Source: Hymenolepis diminuta (Eukaryota > Platyhelminthes > Cestoda > Cyclophyllidea > Hymenolepididae). Taken from it: a DNA stretch of 64,000 nucleotides. Below are positions 48,541 to 60,700 of the stretch, piece after piece. The position numbers and the translations under genes are program-made. The number at the start of each line of letters is the position of its first letter. Within the stretch, counting starts at the first letter, position 1. Location: positions 1,833,161-1,897,160 of the forward strand of contig CAADRB010000019.1 in NCBI GenBank assembly GCA_900708905.1, read 5' to 3'. The notes beneath the pieces were generated by a model, which worked only from the letters and a program-made list of their open reading frames with translations, made no database searches and was not told where the DNA came from.

Positions 48541-51500
48541 ATGGCAGAGATTGCGAAAGCACAGAAGTTGTTCCTGCATACAAGTAATATTTTGAAATGG
48601 AATAATGTGCAGCTTATCAAAAATCCTTTTGATGAGGTAATTTACTTTAATCGATTATGACTGTTGCTTAAGTATTATTTACAAACGTTTGTCTAGTTAG
48701 TCTTAGTTAATGAATTAAACAAAATTTTAAGATTATGATCGTGTATTCTTCATTTTCATTTTATTTTCTTGGAATGTTAAAATTGAATCATATACGTTTT
48801 AGATTTTATTAAGCACTCATTTAAATCTTTTCTGCTTATTTTATAAATTTAATTTTAGGTTGAAACCTGCATCAAAACAGTAATGCAGTGTTGGCATTCA
48901 TGCAATAAAACTAATCTCAAAGTAAGTGTTCTTTGATTGAGTCCTTTCTTTGTGATCATCTCATAGTATTCGAGTTCTGTCTCCTAGGACGAAGAATATC
49001 TTTGCATCGCCTGTGATAAGCATCGAGACAAGATACCCGACTGGGAACGAAGCAGTGTTACTGTGTCAGCTAAACTGTTTCTCTTTACGGATGATCACGA
49101 CGCCATCAGACAAGCTGTTAACAAAAGCATGTTGCGAAAAATGTTGCAATTTATTACTCTAGTTTCATGTCGATTTAATTGTCCTTACTTTCACAGCTCT
49201 CGATCGTTTGGGTCTTGAAGATATGGAAACTTTGGTCGTCTCGCTTTCACCAGAACTTTCTCGTGGAGCAATTGTAGACCATCCACCCTGTTTGGGAACT
49301 ACATGGGCTCGAATTCCTCAGAATACTGCTCACAGCCTCCTCAAAATTTGGCCGGTGCTCGAAGAATTTGTTGAGACAAACAAGATTTTTAGACTCGGGG
49401 TTAGAGATATGCCCGTTTCAGAAATGGAGGCGCTATACACTGCAGTTAAGGTAGTATTTCTTGTTTCATATTTTTCAAATATGTCCTCTACTAATATAAT
49501 TTCACTATTTGTTTTAATACTAATATGTGGTAAATTAATAGTTCATCTGATTTTATCTCAATATAATCGGTTAGGAAAATAAGAAAATGCTACTGGGAAA
49601 GATGTTCATTTAGCTTCCGTACTTTATTTCACAACTGTTAAATGATAAATTTTCGCTATGTGGCGAAAGCTAGTTTGTTTATTCCCTTTATCTGTGTTAT
49701 TCAAGCCAAGTTTTTACTCCTACAATTTTACTAACTTCTAATATGGTTTAATTGCAATTTCTTTAACTTTGGAAATGTTTAGTTTATTTTTTAATGCTAA
49801 AATCTTGGTTCTTAAATCCACTTGTCTATTATCGCTTAAAAATTCAAAATATCTCATGCCAAATAAATATGATATGTTGGTGACGATGAAACTGGTCTAT
49901 GCTAGACTTTAACACGCCCTCTTATCAATTTATTATGAAGAGGACATTTTTTTTCTAATCATTCTTTTTGTTTCTTACTGTTGTTTTCACTCGTTTAAAA
50001 CCCTAAATTAACGCTGATTAGACTGTTTGTGTAGTCTGATGTGTTTGAAGATTTGGTCTTGAGAACTTAGATCTTTCTCCGTCTTTTACCTGAATCTTGT
50101 TCGAAATGTTGAATAGAAAACCATGCCGATTGCAGCTATCTGTGAAATATTTTATATTTAAAATCTGTTAACTGTCTTTTTTTAATATATGCTTAATTTT
50201 TAACTTATCCAGGAGTGAATAAAACGCATGCCTGGGATTATGCTGGTTTAAATAAATTGTTTTCCTCTTTAGTTCACCCATATTATGAAGGGTAGCTAAT
50301 TTCTACCTGTTGGAGTGGTCATTGTTTTATATGGTCTCGTTTCCCAGAAATCCTATTAGCTTTGTATTTGTTCAGAAGTGGCTGTCGGAGAATTCAATTC
50401 CCATATATGCGACTTCCTCTTCAATTTACGAGTGTTATATAAACATAAATCTAGTATGCAACCGAGTCGAAATCTTTAAATTCTGCTTCATTTTCAATGT
50501 CACATGATATTGTTGTGATCTCGAAGGTCCCATCAAACAAATTTTTACCAAAATTATATCTTTTATCAAGAATATCTGAACTCTCTTTTATGTCTAATTG
50601 AAGTTACTTTCGACGACCCAGTATAAATATCTCAATATAAATTATTTCTCTTTAAAAGATTGAAATAAGTATTTTTAGTGGCATAACATCGGGACCAATT
50701 CTCATATATGTGAATTTCCCATCGCAGTATATCTTACAGGTGTCTTTCAGATGACCATTAATTAAGTTTAGATAGCAGTGGAGTCCATTCAAGCAAACAT
50801 GCACTTTTAATTATGACTATTGAAATTTTTTTGACAGCCCGGTTCTCAATTATTTTGACATAGATCATTGTCCCCACTTATGCACCAGGCATCTTATCAG
50901 TCGCCATCTATCATAATATTTATGTGTGCACTTGTCAGAGCTCTCATGTCATATCAAAAGTTTCTTAATGTCAACACTACATGACAAATCATTTCATTTT
51001 GTGTATTTTCTTCCGGTCTAGTACTATACAATATCTTACTATGAAAGCATTAAGTTAAATGTTTGCCATACCTTAGTCATGTTTCTCTTTGATGTATAGA
51101 TGGGATTAAAATATCTTAATATCGTATCATAGTCCTGTATTGCATTTGAGCTGATCTGATTCGCACTGACTACATATCGACAAACTATTCTGACCGCTAT
51201 TGACTATGCATATGCTCTCGGGTATGAAGTTTCGATTTAATTTATTCTCGAGACTCAATTAGGCATTTCACGCTCTTAAAATGTGTAATGAGTAAGAAAG
51301 GACGCATACGAAGAAATATATGAGCATTTTTCTGACACCTCAGATCGTCAGAAATTTTCGAAACAGTTAACCAAAGACTTCCTAAATATAACTTCGAAGA
51401 AATTGAACTTGGTTGCTGGAAAGTCTTCTATTTTACTCAGTAAATCTTTACAACGATTATGTGATGTGATAACACGTATACAATCGGATCACCTGATAGT

Positions 51501-54500
51501 TAAGATCACCGGAATTGTTTCTGTGTTATGAACCCATGAGGTAAGCTACCACGGAATCATGTCTAAACACAAATTGGTACCACGTGGAATTGATTCATCA
51601 GCAGATTGATATCCTCACTCACTGTAGATTCATATCATATATCGCTTTGAATTTTCCCGTTAATTGTGCTCTGTGAGATCTCGACTTGACTTTTTATTCT
51701 CAAAATCGTATGTTGCTCTATGAAATTTGACACCTATTAATAAGTTATTTTGTATCTCTGTTTAAAATTTTGAATACTACAGAAATGATCTGAAACTAAC
51801 AGCCTGTATTTTCTCAAAAAAATCCTCAGGTCCATCAAGGAAAGCATTCACAAAAATCAACTTGCTTATAGAAGGTATTTTAGAGTGGTTATAATAAGGA
51901 ACTCACATTCTACCGCTCCTCTTACTGATCGGAATTAACCAACATGTAGTGCAGCAGGTCGTGCACCGATGAGTGTCGATCTTGCGTCCTCTGACTTAGC
52001 AGATGTGAGTGTTGACTACATTGGCTAGGCAAAGTATACACTATGCTCTTTTGAAAACATTTAAATACGAGTAAAATAATCTAATATGGAGTGTCGAGAA
52101 AAAGTGAAAAATAAAAATTCGAGGCATTAAAATTCATACGTCTTTCGAATTCTCAGCTCACCAGACTGTCCACTTTTTTACGTCATGTTCTGATGTCCGG
52201 AATTTCAAATTTCGGAATCTGAGTGCGTTTTTTTCGTGATATTTAGAACCTATTAAGCAGTTGATTGAATTGAGTGTTTGGCCATGATAATTTCTGTAAA
52301 TTTTTAATAAGCGAGAGCAATTAGCGGGTAAAGAAAAACGTTATCTGTTTAAACTTTTCTCAGGTAAAATAATGCAAGTCTGCACTGAAGGAAAGGATCT
52401 TCGAACTCCAGTGTTGGAAAGATGGCAGACGTCATAAATTCTCTCTGATTAATAAACTCATCTATATAGCAAGTAGTTGAATTTTCACCAAGCAGTTTCG
52501 ATTTCGTGTCCTTTGTTGCAACAGATATCTATAATCACGATGAAAACGGGATTATATTTTACTCCTTTCGTTATTATTGATTATTGTTCTTTCACCCGAT
52601 TTTATTTGTGCTCTTTATAATTGGGCACTTATCTGTTATGTCTTGTTCTTTGTCCTCTTTACCATTTCAGGTATTTTTTACTTACCTGATAGTATCAGAC
52701 ACCACCACATTGAGGAAAAAGTGCACTATGTATTGTTTGCCTCTATAACCCAAATTCACTTGTTCCACTTTTATTATAATTCTTATCAAACGAACACAAA
52801 CAAAATAGTACTTTGTATATAAGTAATAAATTGTATGTTAGAAGTACGATCTTCACATGTATAGGGCTAAAAAGTATGTGTTAACTAAATTAAGATAGTC
52901 GGAATTTGAAATGTTTAAAAGCGCCTAAGCTAAAGTAGCTTTTTCGCCTAATAGAAAAAAGAAGAGAAAAATTGTGCAATTCTGTTGAAAGTCTCTTCTG
53001 CGTTGTAAATTGGCCAAAGTAGAATGAAATAAGTATCTTTTATATCTTAAATGTTTTCATGCATGGACTACTTGTTTTGGCCTTGCACTACCGATTTTCT
53101 TATTCAATAACCTATGGGCAGCATTTCAAGGGTCGAAATATCGATTTTCAAACCAAACGGATATACTCTTGCATTGACGGTAGGAATTCCGAAATCTAAC
53201 CAGGATTTGATTATTTTTGTTTTTATAATGGGGAGAAGGGGAATCAAATGTTAGCTAATCCATTCTTTTTGACTTAGTGACTGAATTCGATTCCCTTCTA
53301 TTTCTTGATCTAGATTCCGCCCAAAGTGAACCAGGTCTTTATTGGCAGCACGTGTCTCATGAGTGAGGAACTGGAGAATTTTGCTAAACAACATGACATT
53401 CAACTTCTCACTCATCATGATTCCGCAGGTACGTTGCCAACTCTTCGAGGAATGTGCAAACTTTTATGACCAATCTTTTCACACCATTTGTTGGTTATTT
53501 CGAGATAAAAATGATAACTTAATTTAATCTTGCTTTGAAAGATAGTCACCTTAGTATGTTGTCGTGTTACCTCAGGGCGAACGTGATCTCGTTTTTTTCC
53601 AACTAGGTTAATAACAAGTTCATAAATGGTCTCAATCTCAAAATTCGGGTTATTGAAGTGACCTATTTAAATCCACGTAATAGTTGATCGATATCTTTTT
53701 TGGTATTGAAAGGCGAGGCATACGCTTTGCTCATTTTCTAAATAGTCTGAATGTCGTGTAGAAAGGTATGCAATATTTTGCAAATCCTAAGAGGATGTGT
53801 ATGTTTGCTTTAGAAATAGATTTCGAAGTGAATTACGAAACTCTAATTTAATAATGGAAATTCATCATAAAAGATATGTTACTTAATGTTTATAATTATT
53901 TTAGGTGCAAATGGTTATTGCTGGTCATAAATAACCAGTGCGGTTGGCCATCCACATCACATTGATCTCATAATCTCTTAGTAGACGTGCACATTGACTA
54001 CTGCGCTACCGACGTACTAATCTTATCTGAACTTCTTTATGTCTATGAATTAAAACGTACACCTTGAATAAATGTCTTGTGGCAAAGTTAATCACATAAA
54101 ATATGATTGATGTAAATTGAATACGGAACTGATGCTTATGATTTCTTAATTTATACAGTCATATGATTTGTTGTTGATGTTTACGTTTGTTTATCGTCAG
54201 ATGTAATTAATGTAAATATTATATAGTGTACTTATTCTAATTTTACGAATTAGTTTCATCCCATGTTGTTAAGATGTATATTTGTATAGATTACAGAGCT
54301 TGTTTCATATCTATGTATTTTGATGATAAAGCTAGATTGTTGTTAAAATAAGCCGGTGTGATCTTTTTAATCAATAGTTTTAGATTAGTAGGATATACTT
54401 CTGGGAAAAGAATAATCTTTTAATATGATTAATTTGGAAGTTTATTTGCTCGTATTTTTAGGGTCACTTTTTTTGCATTTTCAACGATATGACGTTTTGG

Positions 54501-56281
54501 GACTCATACACAAAAGGTGAATTTTTCTCTTTACTGTCAGTTATTTTAAAAGGAAAAAGAATGTGTTATCTTCGGAATTCGCTCCATCATACAACTGCCC
54601 ACAAATCAAATCTTGTCGAAATATAAATTTTTTAGATTGATTAGACGGTAAAATAACTTTCTCATTCATAATCAACTGAGTGTTAAGGAATTGTGGTTAA
54701 CTTGCGCTTTTTCAAAAAGGTTATATTCCGAAAATTCCTTTTCTAAAGAATGTAATCTGTCTCTCTCTTCGGCTTCTTTTATTCCGTAGTCCACATAACT
54801 TGATGTTCCACTAACTAAATTCGGTTTGTTCACCAATCTCGTATAATCTTTATCGATGATTAATCTAGTTTTTGCCGTCTTTGTTTTAGAAGTAATACAG
54901 TTCTCAGGTTCGCAGCCATTTAATGAAACTAACTGGCGAAAATTTCGAAACTTCAACTGTTTCTCGAATTTCGCTGAAATTCCGACATTCCAATAGAGCT
55001 CACAGTTCTGACTTACAAGTAGCAATTTACAGATGGATTGGAATTTCACTGGAAATTAGGATAGTTTGCGTATGTATTTATCATTTCTACTACTTATTTG
55101 AGTATAGTAGTACTACAAGCATGAAGATTTTTGTTACAAGTGTAATAGATAGGTGAGGTATTTAATTAAAGGTCCAGTTGCCCACGACATAAAATAACAT
55201 TTAATGTCTGTTTTTGAATCCTTCAAAAAATAAGATATCCATGCGTATTATCATTAGCGTTTATCCTGGATGAACTCCAGTGATCTCCATTGTTTAAAAT
55301 GCACTTACTAGTCTCATCAGGCTCATGGCTGTAAGTAGCGTGATCGCTCATGCAGTTTAATAAATCGCTCAACATGATCTGGATATCACGAGCATGAATT
55401 CATCCAGAACATGGAAAGATTTTTATCTTGCAAAGTGAATTATGCCCCTTAGGAGAAAGTTGACAATTCACTGCTTCCAGAATTCAAGTAATATTAGACT
55501 TTTAACCTCTTAGTTCTGTTATATACTCTAATTCAACCCCTATTTCATTCATTATTGGACAATTTAGCTACTTCAGAAGCATTTAAATTTGTTGCACTTC
55601 CATTGGTAATAATGAAATCCATACGTACAGTAAGCAACGCAGGCAAGAGCAAGAGTGATAACATAAGTTGGTAAATTAAGACAAAGGGGATAGAACTCTA
55701 GCTAAAAAAGGAGTGACCAATGTAGAATAAAGAAGACCAGTTAAGCACAACATAAGGAGGAAAAAACGGTAGAGGAGTACTTTTTATTTTTAAGGAAAAT
55801 ATGCAAGGAACAGCTTTGTAATCACGTAGAGGAGGGTAAAAATCAATAAGTAGAGACTAGGTAACAAGGAAAATGAATAAACGCTCATGGATCGAAGAAT
55901 GAGCCATACACAGAATGATCTGAAGAAGTGAAGTCCATATGCAAGGTCGCTAAAGGCACTTTTAGTAACGGTTTAACTGGTTTTATTTTGGTTTTGTTTG
56001 TAGATATGCTTCCAGAGGAGAAGCTGCAGTCAGTAATGCGGAATGAGTTCTGTGATGAAGATGGTGCAGGTTGGCGACCCTCGTGGTTGGTGAGCTACGC
56101 AGAATATTACAAGAATCGTGGTGTGGTACGATCCAAGGGTTACACCCTCTTTGCCGAACGTGACCTCCCTCAGAGTGGTATCAAAGAGATCACTGGAATG
56201 AATGGTGGTGCAACTAGCGTTACTTTAACCAACGGAATTTCTCCACCTCATCCTGCTTTGGCAGCTGTTGGTGACCAGTGA
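48541..56281 (+). CDS. GCLM: Glutamate-cysteine ligase regulatory (modifier) subunit
   Basis: Non-catalytic partner of glutamate-cysteine ligase, which makes gamma-glutamylcysteine, the first step of glutathione synthesis in the cytosol. Six exons: 48541-48636, 48859-48921, 48988-49126, 49197-49450, 53314-53428 and 56004-56281. Phases agree throughout and give 314 aa (human 274). It aligns along its length with human GCLM: VSAKLFLF, AVNK then LDRLGL, the near-invariant FAKQHDIQLLTHHD (exon 5), and the C-terminal NRGVVRSKGY. The fold is aldo-keto-reductase-like without catalysis. About 40 residues after the last conserved block (from TLFAERDLP) are extra. Introns 4 and 5 are 3.9 and 2.6 kb. 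The third intron would use a GC-AG pair (donor A|GCATGT at 49127), since no GT donor restores the conserved frame. AATAAA is at 56369. Confidence 0.92.
49451..53313 (+). other. Large fourth intron of GCLM
   Basis: 3.9 kb of AT-rich intron between GTAGTA and a TGATCTAG acceptor. Open frames near 50310-50507 and 52577-52822 are low-complexity and unsupported. No repeat with recognisable family was seen. Confidence 0.6.
53945..54015 (-). repeat. tRNA-like element, SINE-like copy 3
   Basis: On the minus strand GGTAGCGCAGTAGTCAATG is a strong A-box-like match (RC of 53992-54010), like a Met-type tRNA D arm. A degenerate B box (GAGATCAATGTG) follows. The flank CCACATCACA on the plus strand is shared with the copy at 61082. 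It lies in the fifth intron of GCLM, antisense to the gene. Confidence 0.45.
54672..54988 (-). CDS. Candidate small gene nested in GCLM intron 5
   Basis: An open frame ending at 54672 has protein-like composition over its last ~85 codons, with no low-complexity AT bias: LIIDKDYTRLVNKPNLV, then KEAEERDRLHSLEKEFSEYN, a charged helical stretch. No ATG precedes it in frame. One model starts at the ATG at 54988, uses exon 54988-54958, removes a 29-nt GT-AG intron and continues at 54928, giving 95 aa. That intron is shorter than the 31-42 nt seen elsewhere here, so the 5' end is doubtful; an upstream exon is equally possible. No family recognised. It lies antisense inside GCLM. Confidence 0.4.
55264..55410. 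repeat. Imperfect inverted repeat, possible MITE or hairpin
   Basis: The left arm, CCTGGATGAACTCCAGTGAT at about 55265, is matched in reverse by the right arm at about 55376-55408, which ends GAATTCATCCAGAAC. The arms are about 25-30 bp with mismatches and enclose about 90 bp. No clear target-site duplication was seen. Confidence 0.35.
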
Positions 56282-56368
56282 AGTGTGAACATACTCCGTT
56301 ATACTTTTATTCTCTCTATTTGATTATTCATCGACTTTCAAGACCATTCCCATTATGTGGTTTTGCCC

Positions 56369-56374
56369 AATAAA
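56369..56374 (+). terminator. AATAAA polyadenylation signal of GCLM
   Basis: A canonical hexamer 88 nt after the GCLM stop, followed by a T-rich stretch. Confidence 0.7.
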
Positions 56375-56607
56375 TACTTTTTTTCATCATTTCTCGATAC
56401 TTTGTACTTAATATCTCTCAATAGACATATAGAACGGAATCGATGCATTTTAGATAATTATGTTCGTTTAAAAATGTACTTTTAGCGGTAGTGCTATGGG
56501 TTTTGTAAATGAACTCATTTTGTGAGGACTTAACACATGGGCTGAAAAGTCCCGGGCCTAACACATAGACGGCGCTAGTTTTATTGCAGTCACCTTTTTT
56601 CAGTTAA

Positions 56608-57289
56608 NNNNNNNNNNNNNNNNNNNNNNNNNNNNNNNNNNNNNNNNNNNNNNNNNNNNNNNNNNNNNNNNNNNNNNNNNNNNNNNNNNNNNNNNNNNNN
56701 NNNNNNNNNNNNNNNNNNNNNNNNNNNNNNNNNNNNNNNNNNNNNNNNNNNNNNNNNNNNNNNNNNNNNNNNNNNNNNNNNNNNNNNNNNNNNNNNNNNN
56801 NNNNNNNNNNNNNNNNNNNNNNNNNNNNNNNNNNNNNNNNNNNNNNNNNNNNNNNNNNNNNNNNNNNNNNNNNNNNNNNNNNNNNNNNNNNNNNNNNNNN
56901 NNNNNNNNNNNNNNNNNNNNNNNNNNNNNNNNNNNNNNNNNNNNNNNNNNNNNNNNNNNNNNNNNNNNNNNNNNNNNNNNNNNNNNNNNNNNNNNNNNNN
57001 NNNNNNNNNNNNNNNNNNNNNNNNNNNNNNNNNNNNNNNNNNNNNNNNNNNNNNNNNNNNNNNNNNNNNNNNNNNNNNNNNNNNNNNNNNNNNNNNNNNN
57101 NNNNNNNNNNNNNNNNNNNNNNNNNNNNNNNNNNNNNNNNNNNNNNNNNNNNNNNNNNNNNNNNNNNNNNNNNNNNNNNNNNNNNNNNNNNNNNNNNNNN
57201 NNNNNNNNNNNNNNNNNNNNNNNNNNNNNNNNNNNNNNNNNNNNNNNNNNNNNNNNNNNNNNNNNNNNNNNNNNNNNNNNNNNNNNNNN
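56608..57289. other. Run of Ns (682 nt)
   Basis: Unresolved bases, all inside the mariner element and covering the N-terminal and central transposase. Its size matches what the element should contain. It is probably a gap over a repeat that reads could not resolve. Confidence 0.95.
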
Positions 57290-57691
57290 TGGTGTAATAT
57301 TCATCGACTATCTTGAGAAAGGAAATACTATTAACAGTGAATACTATATAGCGTTATTGGAGCGTTTGAAGGTCGAAATTGCAAAGAAACGACCGCGTAT
57401 GGCAAAGAAAATATTTCGTTTCATCAAGACAACGCACCGTGTCACAAGTCAATCAAAACAATGACAAAACTACATGAATTGAACTTCGAATTGCTCCCAC
57501 ATCCACCGTATTCGCCAGATTTGGCTCCCAGCGACTACTGGCTGTTCGCAGACCTGAAAAAAATGCTCGATGGTAAGAAATTTGGCACGAATGAAGTGGT
57601 TATCGCTGAAAGTGAGGCCTATATTGAGGCAAAAGATAAATCGTTCTACAAAAGTGGTATTGTAATGTTAGAGCGGCGCTGGAATGATTGA
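57290..57691 (+). pseudogene. mariner transposase C-terminal part, frameshifted
   Basis: After the gap the frame reads FIDYLEKGNTINSEYY and continues to KKRPRMAKK. A one-base shift in an A-rich tract near 57405 then changes the frame to FHQDNAPCHKS (second catalytic Asp) and, 34 residues on, YSPDLAPSDYWLF (third catalytic Asp). It ends RRWND at the stop at 57689-57691. D34D spacing defines mariner within the Tc1/mariner superfamily. The shift, if real, inactivates this copy. The upstream half lies in the gap and cannot be judged. Confidence 0.9.
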
Positions 57692-57789
57692 GTTGCTCTT
57701 GATGGAGATTACCTTGATGAATAAAGCTAATTTTGAACCAAAAACTGTGTATTCTTTGTTAGGCCCGGGACTTTTCAGCCCATGTGTTA

Positions 57790-60700
57790 TTTAGTATTTA
57801 TACAACGTGAGATTATAAGGTGAGAATTTCGTATTTTGGAATTATAAATCAATTTTAATATAATCAGATATTTTTATGAAATATTAGATGACCAGAGATT
57901 TCGAGGTTTATTGTAAACCAATAGCGGTTAATCTGCGAAAGATTAAGAAAAGAGAAGAAAGGACGAGATCATAGAAAAGGGTAGGTATGAGTTCATTAGT
58001 ATTATGCAAAGAATAAAAGATATCACGATCTTATATCATGGGAAACAACTTAAAAAACAGAATAGTTCAAATAGGGGACAACGAAGAAGGAAAGGAAGTT
58101 AGGGAAATATGTGGATCTAGTGCTCATCAAATTATCCGTTCTTTATTTAAAAGGTTTAATTCATGAAAGTAAATCCCTCAGCAAATTGCAGAATTCGACC
58201 GTTAGAGTTCCTATCAGAGCTTTTGTGCTTGACACTCAGATCAGCGCTTACTTGGTAGTAGACGTAATTAATCGCATTAAATAAGGTCAACCCTTCGAGT
58301 TTATATTTATGTTACGTTAATTTCTTATAAATACTCCACTAACATAGTGGAATCTATCATTTTTAATAACTCCCTCCCTTGGTATGATAAGCTGGCAAAT
58401 GTATTGTAAACGCTTAATGTTAAATTTAAGCTCTGAATGTAAGTTTATTTTAAAATTTCAATTATACTATGGTAGGTTTAAATTCAAAACTCTTATTTTG
58501 AGGTAGTGAGATAACAACACTAAAGAGTTTCAGATGTGTTTTTTTGCAACTAATAAGATGATGCATGACAATGGCGAAAGTCCTTGGATGTAAGAGAAAG
58601 TTTGCTTGAATTTACTGGTCACAACTTTGTTATTCTACTTCAGGGAGAAATTTTTGTTACTACAATAATGATTTCCAGAGCCGATACTTATTGAATTTAG
58701 ATTTCCATTCAGCCAATAAATTATAAGAAGTTATAATATTGGATTATAATTACAAAATACATGGCTATCACCCCAACATATTTACCATAGAAATTTCTCC
58801 TTCATTCTTTCCCCTCTCACTCATTTTCCGATTGTCCAAAACATATTTGTCCAACTCTGGGTCTTCTCACTCGTTGAAAACTACCACCTCCTGTTAGCAT
58901 TAGAAGATTGTTAGTTCTAGGAGATCTTTAGCCTAATTTTATTTGACTCTTAAAGTAGCTTTATTTGGGATTAAAGCCACTTTGTTGGCAAGAGCACTGT
59001 CTCCAGGACACAAACTTCTGCTTTACATTCTCTTTAATTATCTCTTTAAGCTTAACCATTTACAGGAGATTAAAAAATAATTTCTATTTTAACTATCATA
59101 TTTGCTAAGAAGAAAAGGTATTTTCATTCTATTTTACAGGAACCTATATATGTATGCTACGACATTCAGAAACAATAACAGGGTCTATTCCACTTAGATC
59201 ACAAATCGAATTCGTTTTATTCAATAAAGATAAGTATCAGATTTTAATATAAGGAATTACTAGAGCATAACTTATCAGCTCATTCATCTTTAATAGTACC
59301 CTAGGGATATATTGCAGAAAATAATAATACCTAACATCTTTAATACGATCATAGTTGTGTTTTGAGGGGCCATTATTATTAGTTTTATTGTCCACGATGC
59401 AGCAAAAAAAAATGTACAAGTTTTAATTTTGGTAAAGTATCTGAGTAGGGAGCAATAGCAAACAGGCCCAATAGGGCATGTCTCGGTGGAGGGATGAAGT
59501 GAGGACATTACAGGCCTCACTGCTTGATTTCGGAAAGATTAAGTTGTCTATATTTTCAAAAAAAGGGCTGAGTTCATTTTGCAATATCGTAATGTTCAGT
59601 TTTCCCCAATATCGCCCCGAGATTCATGAGTGAGATCATGAGATTCGGAGCTCACTGACTGTGGTTGATCACACCCAGTTATTTATATTTCTTTATACCA
59701 AATAGATGAGACTAGCAGCGGTATATTTGTCATGGCACAACTCACTACAGCTCATTTAAGGTGAACTGTTTTGAAACATCCACAACAGTCTTATTAGTAT
59801 TAAGTATTAAAGGATAGGTGGTTAGCAAAAAGTTTAGTGGATCATATATTTCAAAGTGGGCTGTATTAGATCCTAAATTAACTTAATTAGACGTATTTTA
59901 AACAACCTTATTTATTCATTTTATTGTTAATATAATTTACCAATGCCTAAACGGAAGGTGAAATCACATTAGTAAACTTCTAATCATTTAATACGTATAA
60001 AATGTTCACTTGATCAGCCTAAAATCCTTCCCTTTCTCTAACTTTAGCTTACGCTTCACTTTTCAGATTAATTAATCATAGGTTATAATTATCAGTTAAT
60101 TTTTTTTTTCCATTCCTAAAATCTCGAGGTGCATCAGCTAGGTGAAACCATCTGGTAGATAATGATATCACTTTCAGCAACGACACTTTGTAAAAAGTTT
60201 AATTTAGCTTAAAATAAACGCTTATTGCTTTTCCTCTCGGAATTGCGATGTATAGGTACAGTGTGATTTAGTCCCTGAAACGTTCACATTTCGGAACGCA
60301 CGATGCTTATCTAGGTTGATAGAGGGCTGACGATGTTAAGTGCGATGGTTAGCTTTGCAAATAAATTATTGTGATAAGCTGCCAAAATGCTCGCAAATAA
60401 AGTGTATTAACAAGTTTACCTGAAAGGCGTCAAAAATTATCGATAACTGCTGATCACTCAGGAGAACGTCATATGACCAGTTCAGTGCAGTAATTTTTCG
60501 TGCGAACCCAATTATTTTTTATTTTTATTTATTTATTTACAGAAAGAAAATTTATAATTATGAAAATCTTGGCTGTCATTCTTTCTGAAATAATGTTTCA
60601 TAAGTCTATCAAATACTAAACAAGAATATTTAAAGGGTATACCGCTATTGTAAACATGCACTACAATTCATGTATGACCCACGGAAGCTTCCACTGGCCT

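Larger units (their letters stand above)
56533..57787 (+). mobile_element. mariner transposon with internal sequence gap
   Basis: Terminal inverted repeats of about 31 bp (left start ACACATGGGCTGAAAAGTCC; right end the reverse complement, ending at 57787) are flanked on both sides by TA, the mariner target-site duplication. Total length is 1255 bp including 682 Ns, which fits a full-size mariner (about 1.25-1.3 kb). The readable right part encodes the transposase C-terminus, with a D34D pair. A short leader follows the left repeat (GCTAGTTTTATTGCAGTCAC). The left end is duplicated at 35473. Near-perfect repeats suggest fairly recent mobility. Confidence 0.95.

Noticed and set aside
56600..57304. 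Long minus-strand open frame
   Set aside because: It consists almost entirely of Ns, so the frame is an artefact of the gap.
59237..59520. Overlapping minus-strand frames of 60 and 76 codons
   Set aside because: Hydrophobic, low-complexity translation with no recognised motif or splice context.
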